Shown: positions 54,926-64,000 of the stretch, piece after piece
Position numbering within the stretch: position 1 is the stretch's first letter
Layout: the number at the start of each line of letters is the position of its first letter
Source of the DNA: Nostoc carneum NIES-2107
GTDB taxonomy: Bacteria; Cyanobacteriota; Cyanobacteriia; Cyanobacteriales; Nostocaceae
DNA length: 64,000 nt
Assembly (NCBI GenBank): GCA_002368155.1
Contig: AP018180.1
Span: 3,226,719 to 3,290,718 of the forward strand
Direction of reading: 5' to 3'
Made by a program: the position numbers and the translations under genes
Notes under the pieces: generated by a model
What the model was told of the DNA's origin: nothing
The model's database searches: none
What the model saw: the letters and a program-made list of their open reading frames with translations, nothing else

Positions 54926-54994
54926 TTTTTATCTCTCCTGGTTGTCAAAGTATTTGTAAATAGCTGGTGAATATATAGATATCTGCAGTGGCGA

Positions 54995-55165
54995 TTAGCT
55001 AACGCCGCAAGCAACCAAAACTAATGCAGTGACTAATAAAGTAGCGACTCCAGCCTGGAAACCATAACGACGTTGTTCCTCATTTGAGGGATAGTCTGCG
55101 TAGTAGATTTGGGGTTCGTTTGCATAGTTGTTGAGAATGCCGTCTTCGTTAATGGTGGTGTACAT
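54995..55165 (-). CDS. Psb34/Ssl1498-like photosystem II assembly protein
   Basis: A 56-residue protein beginning MYTTINEDGILNNYANEP, with NEEQRRYGFQAGV before one C-terminal membrane helix (about 38-54). This is the arrangement of the Ssl1498 family light-harvesting-like proteins; Psb34 of this family binds photosystem II assembly intermediates. It is clearly shorter than and different from Hli proteins: it has no ExxNxR motif. Upstream at about 55290-55312 there is a short imperfect hairpin in the presumed 5' leader. Confidence 0.8.
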   Translation of the reverse strand: MYTTINEDGILNNYANEPQIYYADYPSNEEQRRYGFQAGVATLLVTALVLVACGVS

Positions 55166-55421
55166 AGTTTTTTGCTCTCGTTAACTTATGTAAATTAATG
55201 TAACGGAATTGTTACGAATTGACAAGAAGGCTTGACACAGAAAAACTAATACCTCTGATAAAAGGTATTTATAAAAGTGAACAAGAAAAATCCCTAGCTG
55301 AAAGCTAAGGATTGACAAGCAACTATGTCCAATGTGCGTTGGTAGCAGCGAAGGTTAGGACAGGGGTTAAAAACTGTTTTCCTTTCCCCTTTTCCCCCTT
55401 ACCCTTTCCCCCACATTCCTG

Positions 55422-58400
55422 TTAAGCAAAGCGCCAGCGACCAACTGTACCATTATCTAAATCAACAAAGTATAAGTTACCGTCTGGGCCTGTGTTAATT
55501 TGCACCACAATTTGAGCATTCATAGCAAAGGTTTCCACTGATGTGACATTGCCAAGGGAATCGAAGCTGATATTGCGGACAATACCTTGACCCAAATCAT
55601 TGAAGAACAAGTCTCCCCAATATTGTTCGGGAAATGCAGTGCCACTGTAAACATCACCCATGACGATCGCATTAATGCCAGCAGTGCCATGATTAAGGGC
55701 ATAAATGGATGGTGTTGTAGTTTGTCCACTCGCATAAAAGGCTTGGGATTGGGGTAAATCTTTGTAGCCACTAGTCTGGAGGTTAATACCACTACCACCT
55801 TCATAGTAGGGCCAACCATAGTTTGCTCCCGGGCCACCTGCATTGATTTCTTCCCACTGCGTCCAACCTACGTCACCGATATAAATCTGTCCAGATTCCG
55901 GAGAGATGGTAAACCGGAAGGCGTTCCGCAATCCATATTGGTAAACCTTAGAACGGTTACTGTTAGGATCTCCGTTGTAGAAGGGATTGTCTGCTAAACC
56001 CTCACCAGTAATCGGGTCAATCCGCAGAATTTTACCAGATAAGTTATCAATATCTTGGACACGATATGTCCGCCAGTCAACTTGGTTGTAGGAAGTAGCA
56101 TCACCATTGCTGATATAGAGTGCGCCGTCTGGGCCAAATCTCACTGTCCCAACGGAGTGGGTTGTGCTGTCACCAGCTAGGAAATCTTGGATATTTTCAC
56201 CATTCGGCAAAATACCAGCTGGGGCTTCATTAAAGTCTACGGTGCTGTTAACAAATGCATTAAAATTGTTCCAAGTACTATTTTTACCCAACAAGACAAC
56301 TTCACTACCAGGAATAGCGGTGGTGTAGTTGGTACTGGGATCAGCCGTGACTCGAATTAGGCGACCGGCTCGATTACCTTCTTGGTCTGGCCCAGCTAAA
56401 CCACTATTTTGGTAAACTTCTGGAGGATCGTAGGTAAAGGCCAAGTAAACATAAGGATTGTGAATAAAATCGGGATGAACAGCAATATCTAATAAGCCGC
56501 GATCGCTGACATTATTAACTTGGCGAGATATATCGATAAAGGGAGTTGCTAGTAAAGCACCATTTTTGAAGACTTTGACAACTCCACTCTTTTCCGCCAC
56601 AAACATGAGTTGTCCGTCAGGCAATTGTCCAGCAGGTGTCCAGTCTATTGCTGTTGGTTGTGCTAAACCAGCGATTACTGTGTCTGTATATAGTTGACGG
56701 GAATCTGGTAGCGGTTGTACTTGGTATAGTTGCTGGATTTCTGCTGCCCCTAACGCCGTATTATAAATTCGGACATCATCAATTTGCCCTTGGAAGTAGT
56801 TGTCAACTCTGCCTATATTGAGTTGTTGGGTTGTGGTTGGTTTACGTCCAGCAAAGTCATTTGTAGAGTACACTTCCTGGCCATTCACATAAGCCTTGTA
56901 TGTGGTACCGTCAAATGTAGTTACCACATGGTTCCAGGCATTGAGTCTCAACACATTTCCTGTGGTAAAGGAGTTCCAGTTATTACCATCTCCAAACCCA
57001 GCATGAATTTGTGTTTGGTTATAAACCCAAATCCCTGGATAACGCTGGTTGTTGCCAGTACCTGGTGCTTGATATCCTAGAACGCCATAATAGCCATTAT
57101 TTGTAATGTTGGAATAAATCCATACTGATTCTGTAAATGTGCCATTACTTAAATTCAGGGTGGGCTTGCTTGGTATATCTACGTAGTCATTAATGCCGTC
57201 AAAGTTTAAACTGTTGGGATCGTTAAAGTTCAACAGTGGTACTTTTGTAGTTGGGCCAGTGGGTGGGGCAATATTGACGTGGCTACCGTTGTTATTAAAA
57301 CCGGACGAATCTACGACAGTAGCACCAATAGTACTTTCATCCAATTTCCAATAGCCTACTAATCCCGAGATATTCTCGTTGTCTACTATCGTAATTTGAG
57401 CAGTACGAGGTGCTAATAAACTTGCGCCACCAGTGATGTTATCAATTGCCAAACCAAAAGTTTCATTTGGTTCTGTCAAATTATCATCCAAGATAGGAAT
57501 GACAATAGATTTGCGGGTTTCACCAGGAGCAAATACTAGTGTCCCTGTTTGTCTGATATAGTCTGCACCAGGAGTAGCGGAACCATCAACGGTTTGATAG
57601 TCAACTGTGACAGTACCTTCACTTCCTTGTTGTCTTAATACTGTGACAGTAGCAGTGCCATTACCTTCATTGACGGTGATCGTACTACTTTCCAATCCAA
57701 TGACACCAGGGCCGGGGGTAGGAGTCGGAGGGGGAGGTGTGGGTGTAGTTTGCTGTGCGAGGGTGCTAATCTCTGCCGCACTCAGGGCACGATTATAAAT
57801 TCGCACATCGTCAATTTGCCCTTGGAAATAATTATCAATGCGCCCAATATTTAGTTGCTGAGTTGCGGCTGGTTTGCGCCCAGCAAACTGACTAGTACTG
57901 TAAACTTCCTGCCCATTGACATAGGCTTTATAGGTAGTGCCGTCAAAGGATGTGACTATATGATTCCAAGCATTGGGTTTAAGTACATTGTCCGTACTAA
58001 AAGAATTCCAGTTACTACCATCGCCAAAACCAGCATGAATTTTGGTTTGCTCAAACACCCAAATACCAGGATAACGCTCAGAAGTCGATCCACCTGGTTG
58101 ATAACCGAGAATGCCATGATAGCCATTATCTGTAATTTGCGAATAGATCCATACAGATTGGGTGAATTTCCCAGCACTTAAATTTAGGCTAGGATTGCTC
58201 GCTATATTTACATAGTCATTTACGCCATCAAAGCTTAAACTGCTGGGGTCTGTAAAGCTGAGGCTAGGAACATTTGTTGATGGGCCGCTAGGTGAGGCGA
58301 TATTGACATGGTTACCGTTATTGTTAAAACCAGAGGAATCAATGACGCTGGCACCAATAGTAGTTTCATCTAACTTCCAATAGCCCACCAAACCGGGATT

Positions 58401-59978
58401 ATTCTCGTTATCTATAATTGTGATTTCCGTGGTTTGGGCTGCTGATAACGTTGCACCACCAGTAATATTGTCAATGACAAAGTTAAAAGTTTCATTTGCT
58501 TCTGGCAGAGTGTCATCCAGAATTTGAATTGTGACAGACTTGCTAGTTTCACCAGCAGCAAAGGTCAGTGTGCCTGATTTACTGGTATAGTCTGTACCAG
58601 CGATTGCAGTGCCATCAACTGTATGGTAGTTAACGGTGACAGTGCCATCACTTCCCTGTTGCCTCAGTACAGTGAGAGTAGCAGTTCCATCAACTTCATT
58701 GACTGCGATCGCATTATTCTGCAGAGTAATTACACCAGGGCTAGGAGTTGGGGGTGTAGATGTTCCCATCTGTGCGAGGGTGCTAACCTCTGCAGAACTC
58801 AGGGCGCGATTATAAATTCGCACATCGTCAATCTGCCCTTGGAAGTAATTATCAACGCGCCCAATATTTAGTTGTTGAGTCGTTGCAGGTTTGCGTCCAG
58901 CAAACTGAGTAGTAGTATAAACCTCTTGCCCATTGACATAGGCTTTATAGGTGGTGCCATCAAAGGATGTGACTACATTATTCCAAGCATTGAGCTTGAG
59001 TACATCCTCTGTGGTAAAAGAGTTCCAATTACTACCATCGCCAAAACCAGCATGAATTTTTGTTTGGTCGTAAACCCAAATACCAGGATAGCGTTGACTA
59101 TTTCCGGTTGTTGGTTGATAACCAATTACGCCATGATAGCCATTGTCTGTAATTTGCGAATATATCCATACAGATTGGGTGAATGTCCCACCGTTGAGAT
59201 TGAGGCTAGGGCTACTTGGTACACTGACGTAGTCATCCACACCATCAAATCGTAAAGCACCATTAACCTGGCCAGTAGACCACTGGGGATTAGGATTATT
59301 TACCAGAGTGCCATTGTTATTTTGAATAGTATCAGTTGCAGTTAAACCGCTACTTTCATCAAATTGCCAACGTGCAACTAAACCATCATCAATAGCGAGG
59401 TTAGCACCATCATAATTAGCAATTGCAGCTTGGTTTAATACATCAAGACTTTCAAGGCTACCAGTTGCTACTTCTAAATTCCAATCTCCTCCGAGTTTAG
59501 AATTACCTGTGAGGTTATTGGAAGCAGCAATATCGGCACCAGTTAATTGACTCAACTGTTGGATAAAAGTCTCTCCTTCTGCACCTGCGCCTACATTACA
59601 GCCGTAGAATAATACATCAGTATCGGCAGTAAAAGCATTACTCCAACTTTTGAGCGCATCGCTGTATAAGCTGAGGTTTTGGGAATTCAAATTTGTATTG
59701 CCAATTAATACATCTCCTACATTTCCGTGGGAGACAATATGTACACTGGCAACGTTTTGATAATGCGCGAGTACATCTGCAATTTGTGCTACACCATCTC
59801 GGTTAGGGTCGAGTGTAAACAACTGTGCATTACCAAAGCTTTGAGTCAGGCTGGAATTGTTAGCCAGCGCAGCATCAATAAAAACTAAATTTTGGCTAGT
59901 AGATAACCCAGCATTATTTAAAGAATTGTATGTTCCATGAACCAAAGAATTTGGCTCTATATTTGGAGAATTTAACAT
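55422..59978 (-). CDS. Giant DUF4347 / LamG / Calx-beta / beta-propeller protein
   Basis: A 1518-residue protein. The order is: DUF4347 domain (about 30-190), LamG-like domain 1 (about 198-405), Calx-beta 1 (410-530), LamG 2 (535-750), Calx-beta 2 (765-880), LamG 3 (885-1100) and a glucose/sorbosone-dehydrogenase-type propeller (1105-1518). DUF4347 has HIVSHGNVG with His84 and DVLFYGCNVG with Cys127, 43 residues apart. No signal peptide or RTX repeats were seen. The three LamG domains are very similar to each other. It is probably a cell-surface or secreted protein, by analogy with other DUF4347 proteins. Confidence 0.85.
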   Translation of the reverse strand: MLNSPNIEPNSLVHGTYNSLNNAGLSTSQNLVFIDAALANNSSLTQSFGNAQLFTLDPNRDGVAQIADVLAHYQNVASVHIVSHGNVGDVLIGNTNLNSQNLSLYSDALKSWSNAFTADTDVLFYGCNVGAGAEGETFIQQLSQLTGADIAASNNLTGNSKLGGDWNLEVATGSLESLDVLNQAAIANYDGANLAIDDGLVARWQFDESSGLTATDTIQNNNGTLVNNPNPQWSTGQVNGALRFDGVDDYVSVPSSPSLNLNGGTFTQSVWIYSQITDNGYHGVIGYQPTTGNSQRYPGIWVYDQTKIHAGFGDGSNWNSFTTEDVLKLNAWNNVVTSFDGTTYKAYVNGQEVYTTTQFAGRKPATTQQLNIGRVDNYFQGQIDDVRIYNRALSSAEVSTLAQMGTSTPPTPSPGVITLQNNAIAVNEVDGTATLTVLRQQGSDGTVTVNYHTVDGTAIAGTDYTSKSGTLTFAAGETSKSVTIQILDDTLPEANETFNFVIDNITGGATLSAAQTTEITIIDNENNPGLVGYWKLDETTIGASVIDSSGFNNNGNHVNIASPSGPSTNVPSLSFTDPSSLSFDGVNDYVNIASNPSLNLSAGKFTQSVWIYSQITDNGYHGILGYQPGGSTSERYPGIWVFEQTKIHAGFGDGSNWNSFSTDNVLKPNAWNHIVTSFDGTTYKAYVNGQEVYSTSQFAGRKPAATQQLNIGRIDNYFQGQIDDVRIYNRALSAAEISTLAQQTTPTPPPPTPTPGPGVIGLESSTITVNEGNGTATVTVLRQQGSEGTVTVDYQTVDGSATPGADYIRQTGTLVFAPGETRKSIVIPILDDNLTEPNETFGLAIDNITGGASLLAPRTAQITIVDNENISGLVGYWKLDESTIGATVVDSSGFNNNGSHVNIAPPTGPTTKVPLLNFNDPNSLNFDGINDYVDIPSKPTLNLSNGTFTESVWIYSNITNNGYYGVLGYQAPGTGNNQRYPGIWVYNQTQIHAGFGDGNNWNSFTTGNVLRLNAWNHVVTTFDGTTYKAYVNGQEVYSTNDFAGRKPTTTQQLNIGRVDNYFQGQIDDVRIYNTALGAAEIQQLYQVQPLPDSRQLYTDTVIAGLAQPTAIDWTPAGQLPDGQLMFVAEKSGVVKVFKNGALLATPFIDISRQVNNVSDRGLLDIAVHPDFIHNPYVYLAFTYDPPEVYQNSGLAGPDQEGNRAGRLIRVTADPSTNYTTAIPGSEVVLLGKNSTWNNFNAFVNSTVDFNEAPAGILPNGENIQDFLAGDSTTHSVGTVRFGPDGALYISNGDATSYNQVDWRTYRVQDIDNLSGKILRIDPITGEGLADNPFYNGDPNSNRSKVYQYGLRNAFRFTISPESGQIYIGDVGWTQWEEINAGGPGANYGWPYYEGGSGINLQTSGYKDLPQSQAFYASGQTTTPSIYALNHGTAGINAIVMGDVYSGTAFPEQYWGDLFFNDLGQGIVRNISFDSLGNVTSVETFAMNAQIVVQINTGPDGNLYFVDLDNGTVGRWRFA

Positions 59979-60953
59979 TTTATTTTTAGTAGATCTAACC
60001 TCAATAAGTCCAAAAAATAATTATGTTTTTGGACTCATTGCTGTTGGGGAAGGGGACATGGGGAATGGGGAAGTTTTTGATTTATTGCTGTGTTTAAAAA
60101 ATACAAAAGGCGAACGAATAATGCATTCATGAAAGTTGTTCATGGTGCAATAGTATTTGAAATAAAGCTTTTTAAGGCATCAGAGCATTGCTAAAGGATA
60201 AAAATTTGTTGGTTGCTCATGTGCAATGCAATATCGCAGAACATGAATATATTTCATGGCTGTACAAACGATAATGATTTGTTAATTTGGCAAAAATAGT
60301 TTTCGTAGATATACGCAGCAACAACGATATTTAACTTATAAATTAGAGAATTTTGACTTCAGTCCTTCTACTAATTAAGTAATTATCATTGGAACCTATA
60401 TTTATCTTTGATGTCAATTTCTGTGATAGCTTTTCTTGAAACATTCACATTTATCCTGCTTTTTCACTATAAAAATTAAATTCTCTTGAAGACAAGCTCC
60501 AATTAACTAGAAAAAATACATATTTATGTTCAGCTTATCTGAGTAATATTTAGGAAAATACAAAGATTATTGGAGTATTTTTAAAGTTTATAAATCGATG
60601 GTTACAAGATTATTTATGTGCTAAATAAAGCTTTTATAAACATAAATTTCTTTGAAAGAAAGATATCAAGATAAACTTTATATTTGTGAGGCTATTTATA
60701 CTTTTTGTAAATGATGCTTGATATAAGGTAAGTAAGAGCAAAATTATTAGCGATCGCTTTCTGATTGCTGGGTAGCTAATTGGTATTGAAGTTAAATGAG
60801 ACAGGTAGGTAGGATACCCAACGATCGCAAAATTTAAGATACAGAATCTCAAGGTAACAAGAAGAAAAATCCTAAGTTGGATGTGGAATATCGCACTATC
60901 TTTTAGACTAATGGCAGCAAACTTGTTCAAACTGCCTTAGGAAGGTGGACTTT
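59979..60953. other. Long spacer between the DUF4347 gene and mgtE
   Basis: About 970 mostly AT-rich bases. It should contain both divergent promoters. HIP1 or HIP1-like sites lie at about 60750 and 60822. A 98-residue minus frame at 60634-60930 has no family or start signal and is not called. No magnesium riboswitch pattern was recognised. Confidence 0.45.
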
Positions 60954-62354
60954 GTGACAGAAAATTATCATTTAACCTCTAACCTTCAGGATATGTCGCG
61001 TCGAGAATTGCGAGATTTAGTACGAACTCAGTTACAAATGCTGTTGGAAGAGGGAGATTTACGAGGCGCTAAAGCAATTTTGGTACCTGTACAGCCAGCG
61101 GATATTGCTGAGGCTATAGAAGGTTTACCAGAAGCTATGCACGCTTTAGCGTTTCGGTTGCTTTCTAAGGATGAGGCGATCGCAGTTTATGAATATCTCG
61201 ATTACAGTATTCAAGAACAGCTACTTGAGGAATTAAAAAGTCAGGATGTGCGGGACATTGTCGATAAAATGTCACCAGACGATCGCGCTAGGTTATTTGA
61301 TGAACTCCCTGCAAAAGTTGTCAATCGTTTGCTAGAACAACTAAGTCCGGCGGAACGTACAGCCACAGCGCAACTCTTGGGTTATGAAGCTGATACCGCT
61401 GGGCGCATCATGACTCCAGAATTAATCTCTCTGAAAGAGAATTTTACGGTATCTCAAGCTATAGAACGAATTCGCCGCCTCGCTAAAGCTAGCGAGATGA
61501 TTTATTATCTTTACGTCACCGATGCTGCTAGACATTTAACGGGGATTGTTTCACTGCGGGAATTGGTAACATCCCAACCAGATCAAGCAATTGGCGAAAT
61601 CATGACTCGTGATGTGGTGTTTGTCCACACTGATACAGATCAAGAAGAAGTCGCAAAATTGATTCAACGATATGACTTTTTGGCTGTACCTGTGGTTGAT
61701 CGCGAACAGCGCCTGGTGGGGATTATCACCGTTGATGATGTGATTGATATTCTGCAACAAGAAACCACTGAAGATATTTACGCTTTGGGTGGTGGTGTGC
61801 AGTCAGGGGGTGATAATTACTTCCAGATGAATTTAATGGAAGTGGCACGCAAACGAGTTGTCTGGTTATTTGTCTTATTAATCACCAATACTGTGACGGG
61901 GACAATTATTAAATCCCAAGAAGATATTTTGGCTAAAGTCGTTACCCTGACAGCGTTTATACCCTTATTGACTGGTACTGGCGGGAATGTAGGGGCGCAA
62001 TCTTCTACGGTAGTTATTCGAGGGATGAACACCGAAGAAATCCGGATGTTAGGGCCATTGCAGGTAATTGCACGAGAAGCGATCGCGGGTGCATTATTAG
62101 GTGCCATGTTAGGTACAGTCGCCACCGTCTGGGCTTACTTCCTCCAAGGAAAATTAGAAGTTGCGATCGCAGTAGGAACTAGTTTGGTCGCTATTTCTGT
62201 TTTAGCTTCAATTTCTGGTTCCGCACTACCATTTTTATTTCGCTTACTCCGCCTCGATCCCGCTTTAATGTCTGCACCATTTATCACCACAGCAGTTGAT
62301 GTTTTAGGTGTTTTAATCTATTTCAACTTAGCGCGGGTAATTTTAAATTTATAA
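60954..62354 (+). CDS. mgtE: Magnesium transporter MgtE
   Basis: About 466 residues. The N-terminal superhelical domain (about 15-130, with PVQPADIAEAIEGLP and MSPDDRARLFDELP) is followed by two CBS domains (about 140-265, GRIMTPELISLKENF and IGEIMTRDVVFVHTD). The C-terminal five-helix pore (from about 285) contains TGTGGNVGAQSSTVVIRGM, the magnesium-channel signature. The GTG at 60954 has AGGAAGG upstream and is preferred over GTG 60945. Confidence 0.95.
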   Translation: MTENYHLTSNLQDMSRRELRDLVRTQLQMLLEEGDLRGAKAILVPVQPADIAEAIEGLPEAMHALAFRLLSKDEAIAVYEYLDYSIQEQLLEELKSQDVRDIVDKMSPDDRARLFDELPAKVVNRLLEQLSPAERTATAQLLGYEADTAGRIMTPELISLKENFTVSQAIERIRRLAKASEMIYYLYVTDAARHLTGIVSLRELVTSQPDQAIGEIMTRDVVFVHTDTDQEEVAKLIQRYDFLAVPVVDREQRLVGIITVDDVIDILQQETTEDIYALGGGVQSGGDNYFQMNLMEVARKRVVWLFVLLITNTVTGTIIKSQEDILAKVVTLTAFIPLLTGTGGNVGAQSSTVVIRGMNTEEIRMLGPLQVIAREAIAGALLGAMLGTVATVWAYFLQGKLEVAIAVGTSLVAISVLASISGSALPFLFRLLRLDPALMSAPFITTAVDVLGVLIYFNLARVILNL

Positions 62355-62488
62355 AATTTGAGTAATTATAGTAAATTAATTTTCGCCGCACTGTACTAAA
62401 GAAATATACCTGATTTCCTCTATTAGATATATGTATTGTGGAAGTTAGTAAGTTAGCTTGAAATCAGTAGCTCTCAAAGGTGACAAAA

Positions 62489-62656
62489 ATGTTGAGAATA
62501 TTAATATCAATTCTGATGTTTGTATTCTTATTCTTGTTTGTAACTTCTCCCTTTGCTGCCCTTGCTGGTTTAATGCTTATCTTGTTCATCGCAGGTGCTA
62601 TCGTGCTATTAGGGAATATTTTCCAAGCGCTTCTGGGTACTGATGGGAATAGTTAG
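62489..62656 (+). CDS. Small hydrophobic membrane protein, 55 residues
   Basis: An ATG at 62489 opens a 55-codon frame ending TAG at 62654-62656. It begins MLRILISILMFVFLF and contains two hydrophobic segments (about 3-19 and 22-48), with a short polar tail (GTDGNS). A possible ribosome-binding site (AAAGGTG) lies upstream. The function is unknown. It follows mgtE by 134 bases and may be a separate transcript. Confidence 0.6.
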   Translation: MLRILISILMFVFLFLFVTSPFAALAGLMLILFIAGAIVLLGNIFQALLGTDGNS

Positions 62657-63297
62657 TAGAGAATTATTTCTTTTTGAGGCAGAAGACAGGATAGAAAATA
62701 AGATTTTTTATTTTTACAGCATATTTCAGGTAAATAAGGTATATGGGTCAATACGCTTGGCTTAAGCTCATTAGCAATTGATTTTTCAGTTATTCAAGAA
62801 GCCAGATCAATTGGGGGATTCTCCCCCAAACCCCCGATTGGGTGACGGTTGCGTCCCCCAAACCCCCTCCAAAATTATTGTTCTGTTTTTTTGTTGAGTA
62901 ACTAGTTTTTTGGTTTTGTTAGCAATTAATTTTCTATGGGTAGGGGCAAAGCAGTGCTTTGTCCTGACAATTATCTGTACTGTAATTCTCTAGTTGTGTA
63001 TCTTATTGAGTTGTAAAATGCTGTATATAAAAATCAGAAATTTGAGTGGATAAAGAACAGAGAAATAAAAATTTGGATAAAAAACGCAAATTTTAACAAA
63101 GATTGCAAAAAATAGGTAGGCGCACAACAATTTTGTGCTTTCACGAATTATTTAATGTCTCGCGAACATAATTTAAATTGGCAAAAAATCCAAATCTAAC
63201 GGAAAGGCTGATAAAAATTTCTAAGCTTTCAATTATGATGATTACCCATTACCCATTACCTATTACCCAATCCCCAATCCCCAATCCCCAATCCCTT
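62657..63297. other. Repeat-rich spacer between the small membrane gene and tetR
   Basis: It holds the third copy of the 136-bp repeat (about 62772-62910) and CATTACC/CCCCAAT short repeats at 63240-63296. No gene was recognised. Confidence 0.6.
62772..62910. repeat. 136-bp repeat, dispersed third copy
   Basis: The sequence matches the tandem pair at 43625-43896 almost throughout, including GGGGGATTCTCCCCC and GAGTAACTAGTTTTTT. Confidence 0.8.
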
Positions 63298-63906
63298 TTA
63301 ATCTCTCATTAATCCATCTAACAAAACAGAAATCATTTCATTAACAATAAATTCCTTTGGTGCAGCATTAGCAAATGTAGTGGCAAAAGGCAGACTTTCG
63401 ATTACAGACAGAAAGAATCCTGCTAGTAATTGGGGACGTACATTGCGAATTTCACCACGTTGTTGTGCTTGAGCAAATATTTGACAAATAGGGTCAAAAA
63501 TGCATTCAGATGAGCAAGCAGATAACCTGGCAGTATTTTCTGCATCTAACAAAGGCATATCTGTATGTACCATGCTCAAAAAATGGATGGGAGGCTGAGA
63601 GATAAACCACGCACCAACTGCAGATAATTGCGATCGCAAATTATCCTCATTTTCACTAATGGCTTGCTGTAAACCCAAGCGATGGCGTTCAAACATTCGC
63701 TCGGTGACGGCTACAAAAAGTTGCTCTTTGCTGGAAAAATGATAGTACAAAGAAGCTTGACGGATACCAACTGCCTGAGCAATATCCCTCATTGTGACTG
63801 GATTGTAGCCTCGGGTGTGAAATAGGTGTTCTGCTTCATCAAGAATGCGTTCTCTTCCACTGGATGAGACTTGTTTTGGAGAGTTGCGATCGTCTGGCAC
63901 TCCCAA
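63298..63906 (-). CDS. TetR/AcrR family transcriptional regulator
   Basis: A 202-residue protein with the N-terminal helix-turn-helix (about 18-65, RERILDEAEHLFHTRGYNPVTMRDIAQAVGIRQASLYYHF) followed by an all-helical ligand-binding domain. It probably acts as a repressor. No obvious partner gene (efflux pump or enzyme) is adjacent in the window; the neighbour upstream is outside it. Confidence 0.9.
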   Translation of the reverse strand: MGVPDDRNSPKQVSSSGRERILDEAEHLFHTRGYNPVTMRDIAQAVGIRQASLYYHFSSKEQLFVAVTERMFERHRLGLQQAISENEDNLRSQLSAVGAWFISQPPIHFLSMVHTDMPLLDAENTARLSACSSECIFDPICQIFAQAQQRGEIRNVRPQLLAGFFLSVIESLPFATTFANAAPKEFIVNEMISVLLDGLMRD

Positions 63907-63912
63907 ACCTAC

Positions 63913-63923
63913 CTAACGTTTAG
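63913..63923. promoter_or_regulatory. Possible TetR operator
   Basis: The short palindrome CTAACGTTTAG lies six bases upstream of the tetR start codon. Autoregulation is common in this family, but the palindrome is short and the call is weak. Confidence 0.25.
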
Positions 63924-64000
63924 TAGTCAACTTTTAAATATTATATTACACTGTCATCTAAAGGATGAAGTGTGAAGTATGAAAGCTGAAGTCAAGAGTT

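Noticed and set aside
60634-60930. Minus-strand frame of 98 codons upstream of mgtE
   Set aside because: AT-rich, no ribosome-binding site, no recognisable domain; composition looks like spacer.
60700-60953. Magnesium riboswitch (M-box) in front of mgtE
   Set aside because: I could not find the conserved M-box pattern; only loosely paired segments are present.

Overview
The window looks like chromosomal DNA of a filamentous, probably heterocyst-forming (Nostocales-type) cyanobacterium. The reasons are the many HIP1 octamers (gcgatcgc), the short tandem heptamer-type repeats between genes, cyanobacterial small photosystem proteins (an Hli protein and a Psb34/Ssl1498-like protein), a PatA-type regulator, an RcaC-like regulator, and a high load of small palindromic and MITE-like repeats. 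No rRNA, tRNA, CRISPR array or prophage was recognised. The organism assignment is inference.

Layout. 1-3200: 3' end of prmA, thioredoxin, an RluD-type pseudouridine synthase whose stop codon lies in a mobile palindrome, and an unknown membrane protein. 3200-7800: signalling genes, namely a PatA-like DUF4388/receiver protein, a CheY-like protein that has lost its phosphorylation residues, and two more receivers. 7400-13900: a probable light-signalling locus on the minus strand: an RcaC-like REC-wHTH-HPt-REC-REC regulator, a 1344-residue multi-PAS histidine kinase whose GAF domain carries both cysteines of a DXCF cyanobacteriochrome, and a single-domain receiver. The set resembles RcaC/RcaE/RcaF of chromatic acclimation. 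14100-20400: WD40 protein, Hli protein, alanine dehydrogenase and an osmoprotectant-type ABC transporter. 20460-21240: four tandem ~210-220 bp units, each ending in two hairpins and a T-run, read here as a tandem small-RNA array. 21380-26050: an ABC exporter with one ATPase and two paralogous permeases. 26625-27790: an IS630-type element with a probable -1 frameshift.

27800-39000: polysaccharide deacetylase, MscS channel, leuB, a small conserved protein, prepilin peptidase, accD, an MFS transporter, a sugar-type binding lipoprotein and a Uma2 protein. 39200-48300: two very large paralogous malectin/Calx-beta/beta-propeller proteins with near-identical internal repeats. 49000-54600: a probable operon of glycosyltransferase, two TVP38/TMEM64 membrane proteins, an amino-acid-type binding lipoprotein and a MerA-like flavin disulfide reductase. 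54700-60000: a 65-residue protein, a Psb34-like protein and a giant DUF4347/LamG/Calx-beta/propeller protein. 60950-64000: MgtE, a 55-residue membrane peptide and a TetR regulator.

Between the genes there are several repeat families: a GACGCGATTAATCGCGTC palindrome (4 copies), a ~100 bp MITE family (5 copies, one split by a nested insertion and one carrying twelve 21-bp repeats), a 125-bp MITE (2 copies, each with an 11-bp target duplication), a 196-bp IS630-ended MITE, and a 136-bp repeat (3 copies). The most interesting systems are the putative cyanobacteriochrome/RcaC-like phosphorelay and the tandem small-RNA array.
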